Assembly (NCBI GenBank): GCA_045611635.1
Contig: JAZKXL010000105.1
Span: 1 to 14,756, forward strand
Length of the DNA: 14,756 nucleotides
Reading direction: 5' to 3'
DNA from: Fimenecus sp045611635
Lineage (GTDB): Bacteria; Bacillota; Clostridia; Oscillospirales; Acutalibacteraceae
Shown: one piece after another, positions 14,217 to 14,756 of the stretch
Layout: every line of letters begins with the position of its first letter
Numbering within the stretch: the stretch's first letter is position 1
Translations under genes and position numbers: made by a program
The notes under the pieces: model-generated
Told to the model about the DNA's origin: nothing
The model's input: only the letters and a program-made list of their open reading frames with translations
Databases searched by the model: none

Positions 14217-14271
14217 AGACTAAAACCGTCCTTATAAAAAATATAGAGATATTTATAAAATATCATTATGT

Positions 14272-14300
14272 ATTGTATTACAAAATATACCTTTTGTCAA
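14272..14300 (-). promoter_or_regulatory. Strong sigma-A promoter of the CNNM-queH unit
   Basis: Read on the minus strand: consensus -35 TTGACA (plus 14295-14300), exactly 17 bp spacer, -10 TACAAT (plus 14272-14277). The start codon is 55 nt downstream. This is the best promoter match in the window. Confidence 0.85.
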
Positions 14301-14400
14301 ATTAATATAATCCATTCAAATCCACATACTCCAAAATACACAAAAATTGGTTAAAATTTTATCAAACTTCGTCATTTTTTAAGCTTAAATCTATTTACAT

Positions 14401-14429
14401 TTCAATCAAAAAGTGTTATTATTTATAAT
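14401..14429 (+). promoter_or_regulatory. Probable promoter of nifJ
   Basis: Consensus -10 TATAAT (14424-14429). The -35 position 17 bp upstream (14401-14406, TTCAAT) is poor. The nifJ start is 75 nt downstream, leaving a leader with a hairpin. Confidence 0.5.
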
Positions 14430-14438
14430 GTATGAGTG

Positions 14439-14458
14439 GGCATATATTATTGTATGCC
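14439..14458 (+). promoter_or_regulatory. Inverted repeat in the nifJ leader (possible operator)
   Basis: GGCATA (14439-14444) / TATGCC (14453-14458) with 8 nt between, 9 nt after the -10 box. It lies near the expected transcription start, where a repressor could bind, or could fold in the mRNA leader. It does not match the Rex consensus. Confidence 0.4.
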
Positions 14459-14504
14459 ATTGTACTTATTTAATATTTAATTCCAATTAAGGAGGAAATA
14501 CAAA

Positions 14505-14756
14505 ATGGCAGAAAACAAGACACCCATAGTTAGAAAAAAATTAACTATGGACGGTAATACTGCTGCTGCTCACGTATCTTATGCGTTCACAGAAGTAGCT
14601 GGTATTTACCCAATTACTCCATCTTCACCTATGGCTGACTACGTTGACCAGTGGTCTGCACAGGGAAGAAAGAACATTTTCGGCACACAGGTTAGAGTTG
14701 CTGAAATGCAGTCAGAAGCAGGTGCAGCAGGTACTGTTCACGGTTCTCTTGCAGCA
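14505..14756 (+). CDS. nifJ: Pyruvate:ferredoxin oxidoreductase, N-terminal part (cut by window end)
   Basis: The first 84 codons of PFOR, which oxidises pyruvate to acetyl-CoA and CO2 and passes electrons to ferredoxin, the central step of anaerobic fermentation. Typical start: TMDGNTAAAHVSYAFTEVA, then YPITPSSPMAD (35-45), the pyruvate-binding loop, and EMQSEAGAAGTVHG (67-80) near the thiamine diphosphate site. The single-chain form is expected to be about 1170-1180 residues, so most of the gene lies beyond the window. Very strong ribosome site AAGGAGGAA (14489-14497). The codon choice is more biased than in the neighbours, in line with high expression. It is divergent from the CNNM gene. 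Confidence 0.95.
   Translation, partial: MAENKTPIVRKKLTMDGNTAAAHVSYAFTEVAGIYPITPSSPMADYVDQWSAQGRKNIFGTQVRVAEMQSEAGAAGTVHGSLAA

Noticed and set aside
14439..14458. Rex operator upstream of nifJ
   Set aside because: The palindrome lacks the TTGTGA/TTAACAA-type arms of Rex sites.

Overview
The window is chromosomal DNA from a low-GC, anaerobic Gram-positive bacterium. It is most likely a gut Clostridia member of the Ruminococcaceae/Oscillospiraceae type. Pointers to this are the AT-rich sequence with AAGGAGG-type ribosome sites, a pyruvate:ferredoxin oxidoreductase gene, a flavin-dependent (ThyX-type) thymidylate synthase homologue, QueH, a free-standing DUF2156 protein, and small GC-rich hairpin repeats between genes. 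This placement is inferred from gene content, not from a phylogenetic marker.

Layout. (a) Positions 1-258 hold the 3' end of an unrecognised gene, followed by a terminator that can work in both directions. (b) On the minus strand, thyX-like (1053-2426) and a membrane-anchored cell-wall amidase (333-1046) form a two-gene unit. Its promoter lies near 2456-2484. (c) Positions 2427-2761 are a divergent intergenic region with two promoters and a repeat island. (d) On the plus strand, ten tightly packed genes run from 2762 to 11876: tmk, a DUF2156 protein, a GNAT acetyltransferase, a DJ-1/PfpI protein, 5-formyl-THF cyclo-ligase, mltG, a U32 protein (TrhP-like), a YhhN lysoplasmalogenase, trmB and a GPH-type MFS symporter. 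No gap exceeds 12 nt, there is one good promoter in front, and a strong terminator lies at 11893-11929. (e) Positions 11877-12179 are a second repeat island between convergent genes. (f) On the minus strand, a CNNM/CorC-type CBS membrane protein (12834-14216) is followed by queH (12180-12788), with a GC-rich hairpin between them. (g) Positions 14217-14504 are a divergent promoter region. (h) The start of nifJ (PFOR) runs from 14505 off the window edge.

How the genes relate. ThyX (dTMP synthesis), Tmk (dTMP to dTDP) and the formyl-THF cyclo-ligase (folate one-carbon supply) form a thymidylate theme. MltG and the amidase act on peptidoglycan. TrhP-like, TrmB and QueH are three separate tRNA-modification functions. 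The DUF2156 protein, the GNAT and the lysoplasmalogenase suggest acyl or lipid chemistry. Most of this is housekeeping. The most unusual items are the double-length ThyX homologue, whose signature motif appears split between its two halves; the TrmB with a changed DPWPK motif; and two repeat islands that share both flanks but carry unrelated hairpin cores.
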